This document shows, piece by piece, positions 37,184 to 46,471 of a stretch of DNA of 64,000 nt; position 1 is the first letter of the stretch, and each line of letters starts with the position of its first letter. The notes beneath the pieces were generated by a model. The model was not told the DNA's origin. It worked only from the letters and a program-made list of their open reading frames with translations, and ran no database searches. The DNA is from Streptosporangium canum. Lineage in GTDB: Bacteria; Actinomycetota; Actinomycetes; Streptosporangiales; Streptosporangiaceae. Position numbers and translations under genes: made by a program. Location of the stretch: NCBI RefSeq assembly GCF_900113865.1, contig NZ_FOQY01000003.1:186001-250000 (forward strand). The letters run 5' to 3'.

Positions 37184-37273
37184 ATGAACGACAACTCAAT
37201 GGCGTTCAGACGCCACACGGACTTCTGCTCAGCCGACACGGCGTGGATCCACTCCACGCGTGCCGGTGCGTGA
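37184..37273 (+). CDS. Candidate 29-residue leader/peptide ORF
   Basis: ATG 37184, 4 nt after GGGGGG, opens a 29-codon frame starting MNDNSMAFRRHTDF and ending in HSTRAGA. About four fifths of third positions are G or C. It contains one Cys. The stop lies inside the start region of the following membrane-protein gene (GTG 37260 or 37266), suggesting coupling. It could be a small regulatory or leader peptide, or chance. A GCGCGGCCA-AA-TGGCCGCGC hairpin sits upstream at 37081-37100. Confidence 0.35.
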   Translation: MNDNSMAFRRHTDFCSADTAWIHSTRAGA

Positions 37274-38720
37274 GCACAGAGGCGTTTCACGCGAAGAACT
37301 CCAGCAGAGCGCGTTGGTGGCGGTCGCCGTCCTGCTCGTGCTCGGCGTGGTCGCGGCGTGGAACGTCCTCATTCCCGGTGTCAGCGCGTGGGAGAACATC
37401 ATCGTCGCGGTGATCGGCTCGCTCCGGCTCACCGGACCGGTGGCCGCGGCGTTCGCCGCCTGGGTGGCGGTGAGCAGGCGGCGCGGGACCGGCCGGCAGT
37501 CGCTGACCACCTGGCAGGCGGTCCGCGCGCCGCTGGCCATCCTGGTGGTGGTCGGGGGCGCCTTCACCGCGACGCTGCTGGTCCTGGCGGTCAGGACCAT
37601 GCTCACCGAGCAGGCTGGACGGCTGCTGCCCAGCGGCCTCGTCATGGGCGTGGCCGGGCTGGCGCTGTACGTCGCGATCGGCTGGGTGACCGGCTGGCTG
37701 CTGCCGTGGACGATCACACCGATGCTCGCCGGGCTCGGCTGCTACGGGCTGTTCGCCTGGATGGCGCAGGGGGCGACCTGGGCCGACCGGCTCATCCCCG
37801 CCACGCGGGAGCCGTACGACCCCTTCCGGGGGCTCAACGCCGCCGCCCTGACCGACCAGACGCTCTGGCTGCTGGGCATCAGCGCCGCGCTGCTGCTCGG
37901 CTGGGCCGCCGTCGTGACGCGGCAGGCACTCGTGCTGGCCGCCGCGCTGCTCGCGGTGCTGGCCGCCGGGACCGGGGTGGCCCGGCTGCTCACCGAGCCT
38001 CGGACGATCTCCGCCCAGCGGGTGGTCTACAGCTGCCAGGAATGGCCGATCATGGTCTGCGTGCACCCGGGGATGCGGACCGGGCTGCCCGAGCTCGGGT
38101 CCGCGTTCGTCAAGATCGCATCCCGGCTGGCGGGGACGCCCGGCGAGTTCTCCCGCCTTGAGCAGCACCCCCGGCGTGAGGACATCCCCCTCGCCCCCGG
38201 CGCGGTCCCGATCCACGTCGACGACCTGGCCGCCGGCTTCGCCGACGAGGCCGCCGAGGAGTTCGTCGAGAACCTGGCCCAGGAATGCGACGGCACCCCG
38301 GCCGGCGGCTACCGCGACATCGTCGTCGCGTGGCTGCGCGGCAAGCCGCTGCCCAGCGGACCGCTCCCCGAGCACCAGTACGCCGCCGCGTGGTTCTCCG
38401 GCCTCACCGACGCCCAGCGGAGGGACTGGCTGCGGCTGTACTACTCCGACTTCGCCGGATGCCGGCTACAGAGCACTCACTTCGGCGGCCAGGTCGGTGA
38501 GACCGGGCAGACAGGGCAGTCCGGCGTGCCGGGGCAGATCAGCCGGACCCGCCAGGGCGCCGAGATCGGGCGGGGCGTGCCGGACTCGCAGGTCGTGCCG
38601 CCCTACCCGGCGCCCGCCACCGCGCCCTCCGCCGCCTCGGTCCCGCCGTCCGTCCCGGGGGACGCCCCGAAGGACGCCCCGGCCGACGGGCCGAGGACGG
38701 AAGTACGGTCCCGCGGCTGA
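37260..38720 (+). CDS. Multi-pass membrane protein with large C-terminal domain, unknown function
   Basis: 486 residues. Residues 10-240 hold six or so transmembrane helices (ALVAVAVLLVLGVVAAWNVL to QALVLAAALLAVLAAGTGVA). The rest is a soluble domain probably outside, with YSCQEWPIMVCVHPGMRTGL, FSRLEQHPRREDIPL and WLRLYYSDFAGCRLQSTHF; three or four Cys there could pair. A Pro/Ala-rich tail ends it. I do not recognise the family, though the Cys-Trp-Pro/Cys-Val-His-Pro layout recalls permease-like proteins of Streptomyces. The GTG start (37260 or 37266) overlaps the small ORF. Confidence 0.75.
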   Translation: MPVREHRGVSREELQQSALVAVAVLLVLGVVAAWNVLIPGVSAWENIIVAVIGSLRLTGPVAAAFAAWVAVSRRRGTGRQSLTTWQAVRAPLAILVVVGGAFTATLLVLAVRTMLTEQAGRLLPSGLVMGVAGLALYVAIGWVTGWLLPWTITPMLAGLGCYGLFAWMAQGATWADRLIPATREPYDPFRGLNAAALTDQTLWLLGISAALLLGWAAVVTRQALVLAAALLAVLAAGTGVARLLTEPRTISAQRVVYSCQEWPIMVCVHPGMRTGLPELGSAFVKIASRLAGTPGEFSRLEQHPRREDIPLAPGAVPIHVDDLAAGFADEAAEEFVENLAQECDGTPAGGYRDIVVAWLRGKPLPSGPLPEHQYAAAWFSGLTDAQRRDWLRLYYSDFAGCRLQSTHFGGQVGETGQTGQSGVPGQISRTRQGAEIGRGVPDSQVVPPYPAPATAPSAASVPPSVPGDAPKDAPADGPRTEVRSRG

Positions 38721-38775
38721 CAAGATCAGCACAGGTTCGGCGTGAGAAAGCGGCCGCCGAGGGAAGGAGACCGCC

Positions 38776-39450
38776 GTGAAAGCCCCTCTAGAAGCACCGC
38801 CCGAGGCCCCCGCGGCGCCTCGCCGGCGCCGCTGGCGCTTCCTCGCGGGACTGCTCGTCGTCGTGGTCCTCCTCGTCGTGGGCGTCCGCCTGACCTGGTC
38901 GTGGCTGAACCCGTTCGGCGAGACCACGATCGACCGCAGCCAGCCCGTGCTGCTGCAGTCCATCCACAACCTCAGCCGCTTCGAGGCGGCCACCGGCAAC
39001 TTCCAGGTCGTCGTGGACCTGGAGAGAGACGCCGCCTTCCTGCCCGACGCGGTCAAGGGCAGCCGCACGCTCTTCGTCGGCGCGGGCGGCGTCGACGCCT
39101 ACGTCGACTTCGGCGGCCTGGCCAAGGGCGCGCTGACCGTCTCGCCCGACCGCAGAGAGGTCACGGTGAAGCTGCCGCGCGCGCAGCTCGAAAAGCCCAA
39201 CCTCGACAACAAGCGCTCCTACGTCTACGCGCAGCAGCGCGGGCTGCTCGACAGGGTCGAGGACTTCCTGTCCTCCTCCCCCGCCGACCAGCAGGAGCTC
39301 TACGTGCTGGCCGAGAAGAAGATCGCCGAGGCCGCGCAGGCCAGCGACCTGCGCAACCGGGCCGACCAGAACACCAAGAGCATGCTCCAGGGCATGCTGA
39401 CCACCCTCGGTTTCGAGAAGGTGACCGTCACGTTCGCCGACGAGCCGTAG
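38776..39450 (+). CDS. DUF4230 family membrane-anchored protein
   Basis: 224 residues. A Pro/Ala/Arg-rich N-terminus leads into one transmembrane helix (FLAGLLVVVVLLVVGVRLTW). The external domain begins IDRSQPVLLQSIHNLSRFEA and continues with NFQVVVDLERD and FVGAGGVDAYVDFGGL, typical of DUF4230. GTG 38776 has GGAAGGAGA 6 nt upstream. It follows the membrane-protein gene by 55 bp and is probably co-transcribed. Function unknown. Confidence 0.88.
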   Translation: MKAPLEAPPEAPAAPRRRRWRFLAGLLVVVVLLVVGVRLTWSWLNPFGETTIDRSQPVLLQSIHNLSRFEAATGNFQVVVDLERDAAFLPDAVKGSRTLFVGAGGVDAYVDFGGLAKGALTVSPDRREVTVKLPRAQLEKPNLDNKRSYVYAQQRGLLDRVEDFLSSSPADQQELYVLAEKKIAEAAQASDLRNRADQNTKSMLQGMLTTLGFEKVTVTFADEP

Positions 39451-39934
39451 CCGCCGCGCCCACCACCGGGCCCACAGCCGCCCGCCGTCTCACGGCGCCC
39501 GCCGTCTTGCGACGCCCGGCGAGGACAGGCCGGGCCGGCTCGGCCCGGATCGGCTCCACGGGGACGGGCCGGAATCGGCGCGGCGGGGGCAGGCCCGGAT
39601 CGGCTCGGCGGGGGCAGGCCGGTCATGGCCTTTGTGGATGCCGGCCGTGGCGGGATTGCGTATGAACGCCGTCACCGGCACGGCATATCTCAGTCGTTAT
39701 CCGCAGGGCCGGAGTATTTCTCGTCGGCGCCGGCCTGACTCCGCCGGAAGCGAGCGGGTAAACCCGTCGTGTTCCGGCCGCCGCTTCACGGAGTCGCGCT
39801 TACGGCCCTTGTCCGGTCGTCCATTCCCAATCGGCCGAACATGCGATTCAGCTTTTTACCCACAGCGAGAACGACTTATGCATCATCGTCGACAGCGACG
39901 TCCGTCTTCTTCATGCCGCGACCGTGACATCGGC
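39451..39934. other. 484-bp gap with short repeats and a possible gene relic
   Basis: No full gene. A ~25-bp unit (CCGGATCGGCTCGGCGGGGGCAGG and variants) occurs three times from about 39545 to 39620. The part from 39650 to 39930 is less GC-rich. On the minus strand 39786-39863 reads KKLNRMFGRLGMDDRTRAV, which looks like the end of a LuxR/NarL helix-turn-helix domain, cut off upstream by TAA. This may be a relic or chance. Confidence 0.4.
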
Positions 39935-40918
39935 TCATCCGAGGGCCGCCAGCAGCTCGTCGGCGGCCCGGTAGGGGTCGAGATCGGCGTCCAGGACACG
40001 GGTGGCGAGGGCGTCCAGGCGCTGGTCACCGTGGAGGTGGGCGAAGCGGGAGCGGAGAGCGGTCAGCGCGATGGCCTCGATCTCGTCCCGGGCCCTGGCA
40101 TGGCGGCGGCGGCCGAGCTCGCCCGATCTCTCAAGGTGGGCCAGGTGCTCGTCGAGGGCGCCGACCGCCTCTCCGGCCCCCTCGCCCCGGTAGGCCACGG
40201 TAGGCACGATCGGCGGCCTCCAGGCCCGCTCGACCAGCGCGGTCATGGTGCGGAGCTCGCGGATGACCGCCTGGGCCCCGTCACGGTCGGCCTTGTTCAC
40301 CACGAACACGTCCGCGATCTCCAGGATGCCCGCCTTGGCCACCTGGACGCCGTCGCCCATGCCCGGGGCGAGCAGCACGACGGTGGTGTCGGCCAGCGAG
40401 GCGATCTCCACCTCGGCCTGGCCCACCCCGACGGTCTCGACGAGGATGACCTCGCATCCGGCGGCGTCCAGGACGCGCAGTGCCTGGGGCGCGGCCCAGG
40501 ACAGGCCGCCGAGGTGGCCGCGGCTGGCCATCGACCGGATGAACACCCCCGGGTCGGTAGCGTGCTCCTGCATGCGCACCCGGTCGCCGAGCAGGGCCCC
40601 GCCGGTGAAGGGTGAGGACGGGTCCACCGCGAGGACCCCGACCTTCCTGCCCCGCTCGCGGAACACCCGGACCAGCATCCCGGTGAAGGTGGACTTGCCC
40701 ACGCCTGGGGAGCCGGTGAGCCCGATGACCCGGGCCCGGTACGGCCGGCCCGCGCAGAGCCGCGCCGTGATCTCCCGGAGCAGGGGGGAACCGTTCTCCA
40801 CCATGGAGATCAGCCTCGCCACGGCGCGGGGCTGGCCGTCCCGCGCCCGCGCCACCAGATCAGAGACGTCCACGGCCTGAGACGGCCCGTCCGGCACGGC
40901 CGCGCCGGGCCCCTCCAC
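39935..40918 (-). CDS. meaB: Methylmalonyl-CoA mutase-associated GTPase MeaB
   Basis: 327 residues; G3E-type GTPase that protects and reloads B12-dependent acyl-CoA mutases. Walker A IGLTGSPGVGKSTFTGML, VLAVDPSSPFTGGALLGDRV, the switch region HLGGLSWAA, VILVETVGVGQAEVEIA and NKADRDGA are all present. GTG 40918 follows the thiolase stop by 2 bp; a later start at VDVSDLVARAR is possible. Partner mutases are the IcmA-type enzyme in this window and perhaps others elsewhere. Confidence 0.95.
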   Translation of the reverse strand: MEGPGAAVPDGPSQAVDVSDLVARARDGQPRAVARLISMVENGSPLLREITARLCAGRPYRARVIGLTGSPGVGKSTFTGMLVRVFRERGRKVGVLAVDPSSPFTGGALLGDRVRMQEHATDPGVFIRSMASRGHLGGLSWAAPQALRVLDAAGCEVILVETVGVGQAEVEIASLADTTVVLLAPGMGDGVQVAKAGILEIADVFVVNKADRDGAQAVIRELRTMTALVERAWRPPIVPTVAYRGEGAGEAVGALDEHLAHLERSGELGRRRHARARDEIEAIALTALRSRFAHLHGDQRLDALATRVLDADLDPYRAADELLAALG

Positions 40919-40920
40919 GG

Positions 40921-42108
40921 TCAGGCCGAGGGGACGCGGATGATCAGCGCATCGCCCTGGCCGCCGCCGCCGCACAGGCCGGCGGCACCGAGCCCGCCGC
41001 CCCGGCGCCTGAGCTCGTGGGCGAGGGCGAGGACGATGCGGGCGCCGGAGGCGCCGATCGGGTGGCCGACGGCGATGCCGCCGCCGTTGACGTTGACCTT
41101 GTCGAGCGGGACGCCGAGGTCCTTGGCCGACTGGAGGACGACCTGGGCGAAGGCCTCGTTGATCTCCAGCAGGTCGAGGTCCTCGACCGAGAGCCCCTGC
41201 TTGCCGAGGGCGTGCTTGATCGCGTTGGCGGGCTGGGACTGGAGCGAGTTGTCGGGCCCGGCCACGTTGCCGTGCGCGCCGATCTCCGCCAGCCACTCCA
41301 GGCCCAGCTCCTCGGCCTTGGCCTTGGACATCACGACCACCGCGCAGGCGCCGTCGGAGATCTGCGAGGCCGATCCGGCGGTGATGGTGCCGTCCTTGCT
41401 GAAGGCCGGCCGCAGCCGGCCCAGGGTCTCGACCGTGGTGTCGCCGCGCACGCCCTCGTCGGCGGCGAACATCACCGGCTCCCCCTTGCGCTGCGGGACC
41501 GGCACCGCAACGATCTCGTCGTCGAGCACGCCGTTCTTGATCGCGGCGGCGGCGAGCTCGTGGGAACGGGCGGAGAAGGCGTCCTGCTCCTCGCGGGTCA
41601 GGCCGAGGCGCGCGTTGTGCCGCTCGGTGGACTCGCCCATGGACACCTGGTCGTAGGCGTCGGTCAGGCCGTCGAAGGCCATCGAGTCCACGATGCCGGC
41701 GTCGCCGTACTTCACTCCCCTGCGCAGGCCGGGCAGCAGGTGGGGGGCGTTCGACATGGACTCCATGCCGCCGGCGACCACGATGTCGAACTCGCCCGCC
41801 CTGATGAGCTGATCGGCCAGGGCGATGGCGTCCAGCCCGGACAGGCAGACCTTGTTGATCGTCAGCGACGGCACGGTCATCGGGACCCCGGCCTTGACGG
41901 CCGCCTGGCGGGAGGGGATCTGTCCCGCTCCGGCCTGGAGGACCTGGCCCATGATCACGTACTGCACGGCCTCGGGAGCGACGCCGGAGCGCTCCAGCGC
42001 GGCCTTGATGGCGATGCCGCCGAGCTCGACGGCCGACAGGCCGGCCAGCGAGCCGAGCAACCGGCCGATGGGGGTGCGAGCTCCGGCGACGATGACGGAA
42101 CCAGACAT
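40921..42108 (-). CDS. Acetyl-CoA C-acetyltransferase (thiolase)
   Basis: 395 residues. The nucleophile Cys is in [17 protein letters not shown], and the C-terminal motifs [28 protein letters not shown] and [14 protein letters not shown] (second catalytic Cys) are complete. It joins or splits acetoacetyl-CoA; the position corresponds to fadA4 of M. tuberculosis. GGGAGG lies 8 nt before ATG 42108. Divergent from the epimerase gene; meaB follows within 2 bp on the same strand. Confidence 0.95.
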   Translation of the reverse strand: MSGSVIVAGARTPIGRLLGSLAGLSAVELGGIAIKAALERSGVAPEAVQYVIMGQVLQAGAGQIPSRQAAVKAGVPMTVPSLTINKVCLSGLDAIALADQLIRAGEFDIVVAGGMESMSNAPHLLPGLRRGVKYGDAGIVDSMAFDGLTDAYDQVSMGESTERHNARLGLTREEQDAFSARSHELAAAAIKNGVLDDEIVAVPVPQRKGEPVMFAADEGVRGDTTVETLGRLRPAFSKDGTITAGSASQISDGACAVVVMSKAKAEELGLEWLAEIGAHGNVAGPDNSLQSQPANAIKHALGKQGLSVEDLDLLEINEAFAQVVLQSAKDLGVPLDKVNVNGGGIAVGHPIGASGARIVLALAHELRRRGGGLGAAGLCGGGGQGDALIIRVPSA

Positions 42109-42192
42109 AAAAGGGGCCTCCCTGGCGGGACTTGGGACGACTTTGCCACCATACCCATGAGCACCCGAGCAACCGCCATGGAGGCCGACCCT

Positions 42193-42615
42193 ATGTTCAT
42201 GCGCATCGACCATGTGGGAATCGCCTGCCACGACCTTGAGGAGAAGATCGCGCTCTTCGAGCGGACCTTCGAGCTCACCGTGGTGGCACGTGAGATCAAC
42301 GAGGAGCAGGGCGTCAAGGAGGCGATGCTGCACATCGCCGACGGCGACGGCGGCGGTTCCTACATCCAGCTCCTCGAACCGCTCGGCCCCGACACGCCGG
42401 TCGGTAAGTTCCTCGCCAAGCGCGGGGAGGGGGTCCACCATGTCGCGTTCGGCGTCCCGGATGTGACCGAGGCCATGAGAGAAATTGGGAGCAAGGGCGT
42501 CAGACTGCTCGACGAGAAGCCTCGGCACGGCTCGATGGGGTCCTCCATCGCCTTCTTGCATCCCAAGGATGTGGGGGGAATGCTGACCGAGCTCGTTCAA
42601 GCCCAAGAGCACTGA
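42193..42615 (+). CDS. mce: Methylmalonyl-CoA epimerase
   Basis: 140-residue glyoxalase/VOC-fold protein that interconverts (2S)- and (2R)-methylmalonyl-CoA. Metal-binding His and Glu lie in [50 protein letters not shown] and [20 protein letters not shown] 42193 has GGAGG 8 nt upstream; ATGs at 42157 and 42178 are also in frame. Next to thiolase and meaB, as in other actinobacteria, for propionyl-CoA use. Confidence 0.95.
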   Translation: MFMRIDHVGIACHDLEEKIALFERTFELTVVAREINEEQGVKEAMLHIADGDGGGSYIQLLEPLGPDTPVGKFLAKRGEGVHHVAFGVPDVTEAMREIGSKGVRLLDEKPRHGSMGSSIAFLHPKDVGGMLTELVQAQEH

Positions 42616-42812
42616 CCGAGCCTTGTGTCAAATGCAAGAAAGGTTCATACGTAACAAGTCACGCAGAAAGTCGGAGGAGACCTCCAACACGGCAACTCCA
42701 GAGTACGCTGGCCTACCACCGGACGTGGATCCCGCCACGGCTCCCGCCTCGGATGTCCGAAATCCCCCGTCCGGCCCGTGTAGCCGTCTCGACAACCCAG
42801 GATCGAGCCTCC

Positions 42813-44099
42813 ATGCAGTCCGACATCGACGCACAACTCAACAACTTCTTTGAAGACGCCCCCGCTCGGGAATTCGACGTGGTGCTCCGTGGCTATGACC
42901 GGCACCAGGTCCATGACCATCTGAAGCAGGTCGACAACGAGTTGCGCCAGTCTCGCGAACAGGTTCAGGGCCTGCAGCGAGACCTGTCCGACTCCCAGCG
43001 TCAGCTGCAGGAGCAGGAGCGTCCGACATACTCCGGCCTTGGTGCGCGGATCGAGCAACTGCTCCGTCTCGCCGAGGAGCAGGCCACCGAGCTGGTCCAG
43101 GCCGCCCGGTCCGAGGCGAACGAGATCAAGGCCGCGTCCAAGGTCGACGCCGCCGACCTGCGCGCCGCCGCGGAGAACGAGGCGGCCGAGAAGCGCGCCC
43201 TCGCCACCCGCGAGGCCGACGACATGCGCACCACCGCCGAGCGCGAGGCCGAGGAGATCCGTTCGACCGCCCGCCGCGAGGCCGACGAGCTGACCGCCAC
43301 CACCGAGCGCGAGGTCGCCAAACTGCGGGCCACCGCCGACCACGAGGTGGCCGAGAAGCGCGCGGACGCCGAGCGCGAGATCGCCAAGCTGCGCACCACC
43401 ACCGAGCGCGAGGTCGCCCAGCTCCGCGCCTCGACCAAGCGCGAGCGCGACGAGGTTCTCACCACCGCCAAGCGTCAGGCGGACGAGATGCGCGCCCAGG
43501 CCCAGCGGGTCCTGGAGGAGTCCGAGGCCAAGCGCGCCCAGGACGAGGCCGAGTTCGAGATCCAGCTCGCCGCCCGCCGCGAGGAGGCCGAGCGCCAGGA
43601 GGCCGAGCGCCACGCCACCGCGCAGGCCAACACGCAGAAGCTGGTCTCCGAGGCCGAGCAGCGCGCGGCCACCGCCGAGCAGCGCGCCACCAAGGCCACC
43701 CAGCAGGCCGAGCAGACCCGGCGCGAGGCTGACACCCACGCCAAGCAGCTGCTCGCCAACGCGCGCAAGAACGCCGACCAGCTCGTCTCCGAGGCGAAGT
43801 CGAGCGCCGAGTCGATCGTCAGCGACGCCAAGACCGAGTCCGAGCGGACCCGCTCCGTCGCCCAGCGTCAGGTCGACGAGCTGACCCGCCAGCGCGACAG
43901 CATCACCAGCCACCTCGCGCAGCTGCGCCAGCTGCTCGGCGGCGCGCCGCTCCCGGCCTCCGAGCCGGAGCCCGCGATCGCCGCGGCCCCGGCCAAGCCG
44001 GCCATTCCCGCCGCCAACGGCAGCGAGAAGCCCGCTCCGGCCCCCGCCCCGGCCAAGGCCGAGACCAAGGACGACGACGCGGAGTGGTGGCAGGAGTAG
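42813..44099 (+). CDS. DivIVA-domain coiled-coil protein, Scy/FilP-like
   Basis: 428 residues. A DivIVA-like N-terminus (APAREFDVVLRGYDRHQVHD) leads into a ~330-residue coiled coil rich in Ala, Glu and Arg, with irregular heptad repeats such as TTEREVAKLRATA and TREADDMRTTA. A Pro/Ala linker and acidic tail DDDAEWWQE close it. In Streptomyces the polar-growth proteins FilP and Scy are encoded beside the epimerase/thiolase genes, as here, so a role in hyphal tip assembly or cytoskeleton is likely. Such genes are often labelled cellulose-binding proteins, which is misleading. Confidence 0.85.
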   Translation: MQSDIDAQLNNFFEDAPAREFDVVLRGYDRHQVHDHLKQVDNELRQSREQVQGLQRDLSDSQRQLQEQERPTYSGLGARIEQLLRLAEEQATELVQAARSEANEIKAASKVDAADLRAAAENEAAEKRALATREADDMRTTAEREAEEIRSTARREADELTATTEREVAKLRATADHEVAEKRADAEREIAKLRTTTEREVAQLRASTKRERDEVLTTAKRQADEMRAQAQRVLEESEAKRAQDEAEFEIQLAARREEAERQEAERHATAQANTQKLVSEAEQRAATAEQRATKATQQAEQTRREADTHAKQLLANARKNADQLVSEAKSSAESIVSDAKTESERTRSVAQRQVDELTRQRDSITSHLAQLRQLLGGAPLPASEPEPAIAAAPAKPAIPAANGSEKPAPAPAPAKAETKDDDAEWWQE

Positions 44100-44250
44100 G
44101 CGCCGCTGAATCGGGGCGCTGACGACGGCTACGGGAGAGCCTGGTGACCTTGGCGGTCGCTAGGCTCTCCTCTGTGTTCTCCCCGTTCCGCGGGGCTGTC
44201 CGCACCCCCCCGGAGCGCGGCTTCGCGCGCTCTCAGAGCTAGGAGCAACC

Positions 44251-45543
44251 GTGCCCGAAGCGTCCCAGACAGCCGACGTCTCCACGGCGCCCGCCCCGGG
44301 ATCCCACCCCGCTCCGGACGCTGACCCCCGGTCCTCCGGGACCGCGGATGGGCCGCCCGGAGCCGTGAACGGACCGTCCGAAACCGTGAACGGGCCGCCG
44401 GGAGCCGTGAACGGGCCGTCCGGCGCCGCGGGCGGGCTCCCCGGGGCCGTGGGCGGGCCCCGCGTCTCTCCGGAGGCCCTGGACGAGCATGCGGCGCCGT
44501 ACGGCAGGCCGGGCAAGCCGCTGGCCAAGAACCCCTTCCTGATCGGCCTGACCGCCGGAATGGGTCTGCTCACCGCGTGGGCGCTGGCCCAGGCCCTGGT
44601 CACCTCGCGCAGCGTGATCGTGCTGGTCGTGGTGGCGATGTTCCTCGCCCTGGGACTGAACCCGGCCGTCGAGGCGTTGCAGCGGCGCAGGCTGGCGCGG
44701 CGCTGGGCGATCTCGATCGTCTTCGGCGCGGTGATCCTGTTCTTCGTGCTCTTCGGGCTGGCGATCGTCCCGCCGGTGAGCCAGGAAGCGGCCTCGTTCA
44801 TCAGCGCGGTCCCCGGCTACACCCAGGAACTGCTCTCCAACCCCACCCTCAAGGAGCTGGACAGCGACTACCAGATCCTGACCAGGATCGGCGACTACAT
44901 CACCAGCGGCGGCCTCGCCCAGACCGTGGCGGGAGGCCTGGTCGGCGCGGGCGCGGTGGTGTTCAACGCGTTCTTCTCCGGGGTCACGCTGCTGGTGCTG
45001 ACGCTGTACTTCCTCGGCTCGCTGCCCTCGATAAAGGACTATCTCTTCCGGCTCGTGCCGAGCAGCCGCAGGGAGCGGGCCCAGGGGCTCGGCGACGAGA
45101 TCATCAGCGGCATCGGCGGCTACGTGGCCGGCAACCTGCTGATCTCGGTGATCGCCGGCGTGGTCACCTGGGTGTTCCTGGCCTTCGCGGGCGTCGAGTA
45201 CGCGCTGGCGCTCGCCCTGGTGGTGGCGGTCACCGACCTGATCCCGCTGGTCGGCGCGACGATCGGCGCGGTGCTGGTGAGCGGGGTGGCACTGCTCCAG
45301 TCGGTGACCCTCGGCATCGTCTGCGCGATCTTCTTCCTGGTCTACCAGCAGGTGGAGAACTACCTGGTCTATCCGCGTGTGATGAAGCGCTCGGTGGACG
45401 TGGCCCCGGCGGTCACCGTCATCGCCGCGCTGTTCGGCGGTGCGCTGCTCGGCATCGTCGGAGCACTGCTGGCCATCCCGGTGGCCGCGGCGATCGCACT
45501 GATCATCCGCGAGGTGGTGATCCCCCGGCAAGCTCGTCTATGA
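44251..45543 (+). CDS. AI-2E (PerM) family transporter with repeat tail
   Basis: 430 residues. Residues 1-85 form a disordered tail with repeats NGPPGAVNGPSETVNGPPG. After RPGKPLAKNPFLIGL come about eight transmembrane helices typical of the AI-2E exporter/PerM family (VVAMFLALGLNPAVEALQRR, GGYVAGNLLISVIAGVVTW, LIPLVGATIGAVLVSG, YLVYPRVMKRSVDVAPAVTV). GTG 44251 has AGGAG 5 nt upstream. Its 3' end overlaps the convergent hydrolase gene by 41 bp. Substrate unknown; the AI-2 name is historical. Confidence 0.92.
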   Translation: MPEASQTADVSTAPAPGSHPAPDADPRSSGTADGPPGAVNGPSETVNGPPGAVNGPSGAAGGLPGAVGGPRVSPEALDEHAAPYGRPGKPLAKNPFLIGLTAGMGLLTAWALAQALVTSRSVIVLVVVAMFLALGLNPAVEALQRRRLARRWAISIVFGAVILFFVLFGLAIVPPVSQEAASFISAVPGYTQELLSNPTLKELDSDYQILTRIGDYITSGGLAQTVAGGLVGAGAVVFNAFFSGVTLLVLTLYFLGSLPSIKDYLFRLVPSSRRERAQGLGDEIISGIGGYVAGNLLISVIAGVVTWVFLAFAGVEYALALALVVAVTDLIPLVGATIGAVLVSGVALLQSVTLGIVCAIFFLVYQQVENYLVYPRVMKRSVDVAPAVTVIAALFGGALLGIVGALLAIPVAAAIALIIREVVIPRQARL

Positions 45544-46345
45544 AGCCCGCCACCGCGCGGTTGAACGCCTCGGGCTGTTCGATCGCACTCAGGTGACCCG
45601 CCTTCTCGATCACGGCCAGCCGCCCGTCCGGCACGGCCCCGACCATCGTCTCGGCGTCGGCGGGCGGGGTGAGCAGGTCCTCCTCCCCCACGATCACGAG
45701 CGCGGGCACCTTGAGCCCGCGCAGGGTGTCGAAGGAGTCGGGGCGGCCCGCCATGGCCCGCTGGGCCCAGGCCACGGCCTTGGGCGGGGCCGACTGGACC
45801 AGCCCGCGCACCCGGCCGAACACCATCGCCCTGCGCTGCACGGTGGTCACCCCGATCAGCGACGGAAGCACCTCCTCCACCAGGATCGAGGTGCCGTCGT
45901 CGAGGACGGCTGCGGCGATGCGCTCGCGGTTCGTCCTGGCCGCCTCGGGATCGGCGGCCGCCTTGGTGTCGGCGAGGATCACCCCCAGCACCCGGTCGGG
46001 GTGCCGGCGGCACAGGGCCATCGTCACGTAGCCGCCCATGGACAGGCCGCCGACGACGGCCCGGTCGACGCCCTCGTGATCGAGCAGGCGGACGACGTCG
46101 TCGGCCATCACGTCGAGGGAGGGCTCGTCGTCGCCCAGCACCGAGCCGCCGAAGCCGCGCAGATCGGGGGTGATGACCTTGCAGACGGCGCCCAGGCCCT
46201 CGCGCTGGGCCAGCCACATGGCCGATGACAGGGGGAACGCGTGGAGGAGGACGACCGGAAGTCCCTCGCCCGCCGATCGCGTGTACAGGTCCACGCAGTC
46301 CACCGTAATCGCGGATTTCCGATCTGGCACCCCTTGATTCACCAC
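45503..46345 (-). CDS. Alpha/beta-fold hydrolase
   Basis: 280 residues. VVLLHAFPLSSAMWLAQREG holds the oxyanion His-Ala; the nucleophile Ser is in VVGGLSMGGYVTMALC; Asp is in LVIVGEEDLLTPP and His in EKAGHLSAIEQPEAF. It resembles 3-oxoadipate enol-lactonase-like or haloperoxidase-like esterases; substrate unknown. The last 41 bp overlap the 3' end of the AI-2E transporter gene on the other strand. Confidence 0.9.
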   Translation of the reverse strand: MVNQGVPDRKSAITVDCVDLYTRSAGEGLPVVLLHAFPLSSAMWLAQREGLGAVCKVITPDLRGFGGSVLGDDEPSLDVMADDVVRLLDHEGVDRAVVGGLSMGGYVTMALCRRHPDRVLGVILADTKAAADPEAARTNRERIAAAVLDDGTSILVEEVLPSLIGVTTVQRRAMVFGRVRGLVQSAPPKAVAWAQRAMAGRPDSFDTLRGLKVPALVIVGEEDLLTPPADAETMVGAVPDGRLAVIEKAGHLSAIEQPEAFNRAVAGFIDELAGGSPPRG

Positions 46346-46471
46346 AGGTTGTGATGCCGCGCTGACTCCGCCGTCAAGGCTCCCTCCGGCCCCGGCCAGG
46401 GTTGCGCGAACGGCCCTGGACAGGGCCCTGTGGGCGGGCCCCGGCCGGGGCTCCGCGGACGCCCCGGGGCT

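Noticed and set aside
44330-44460. Independent repeat element in the AI-2E transporter gene
   Set aside because: The repeats are codons of a disordered Asn-Gly-Pro tail in frame with the transporter; no separate element is needed.
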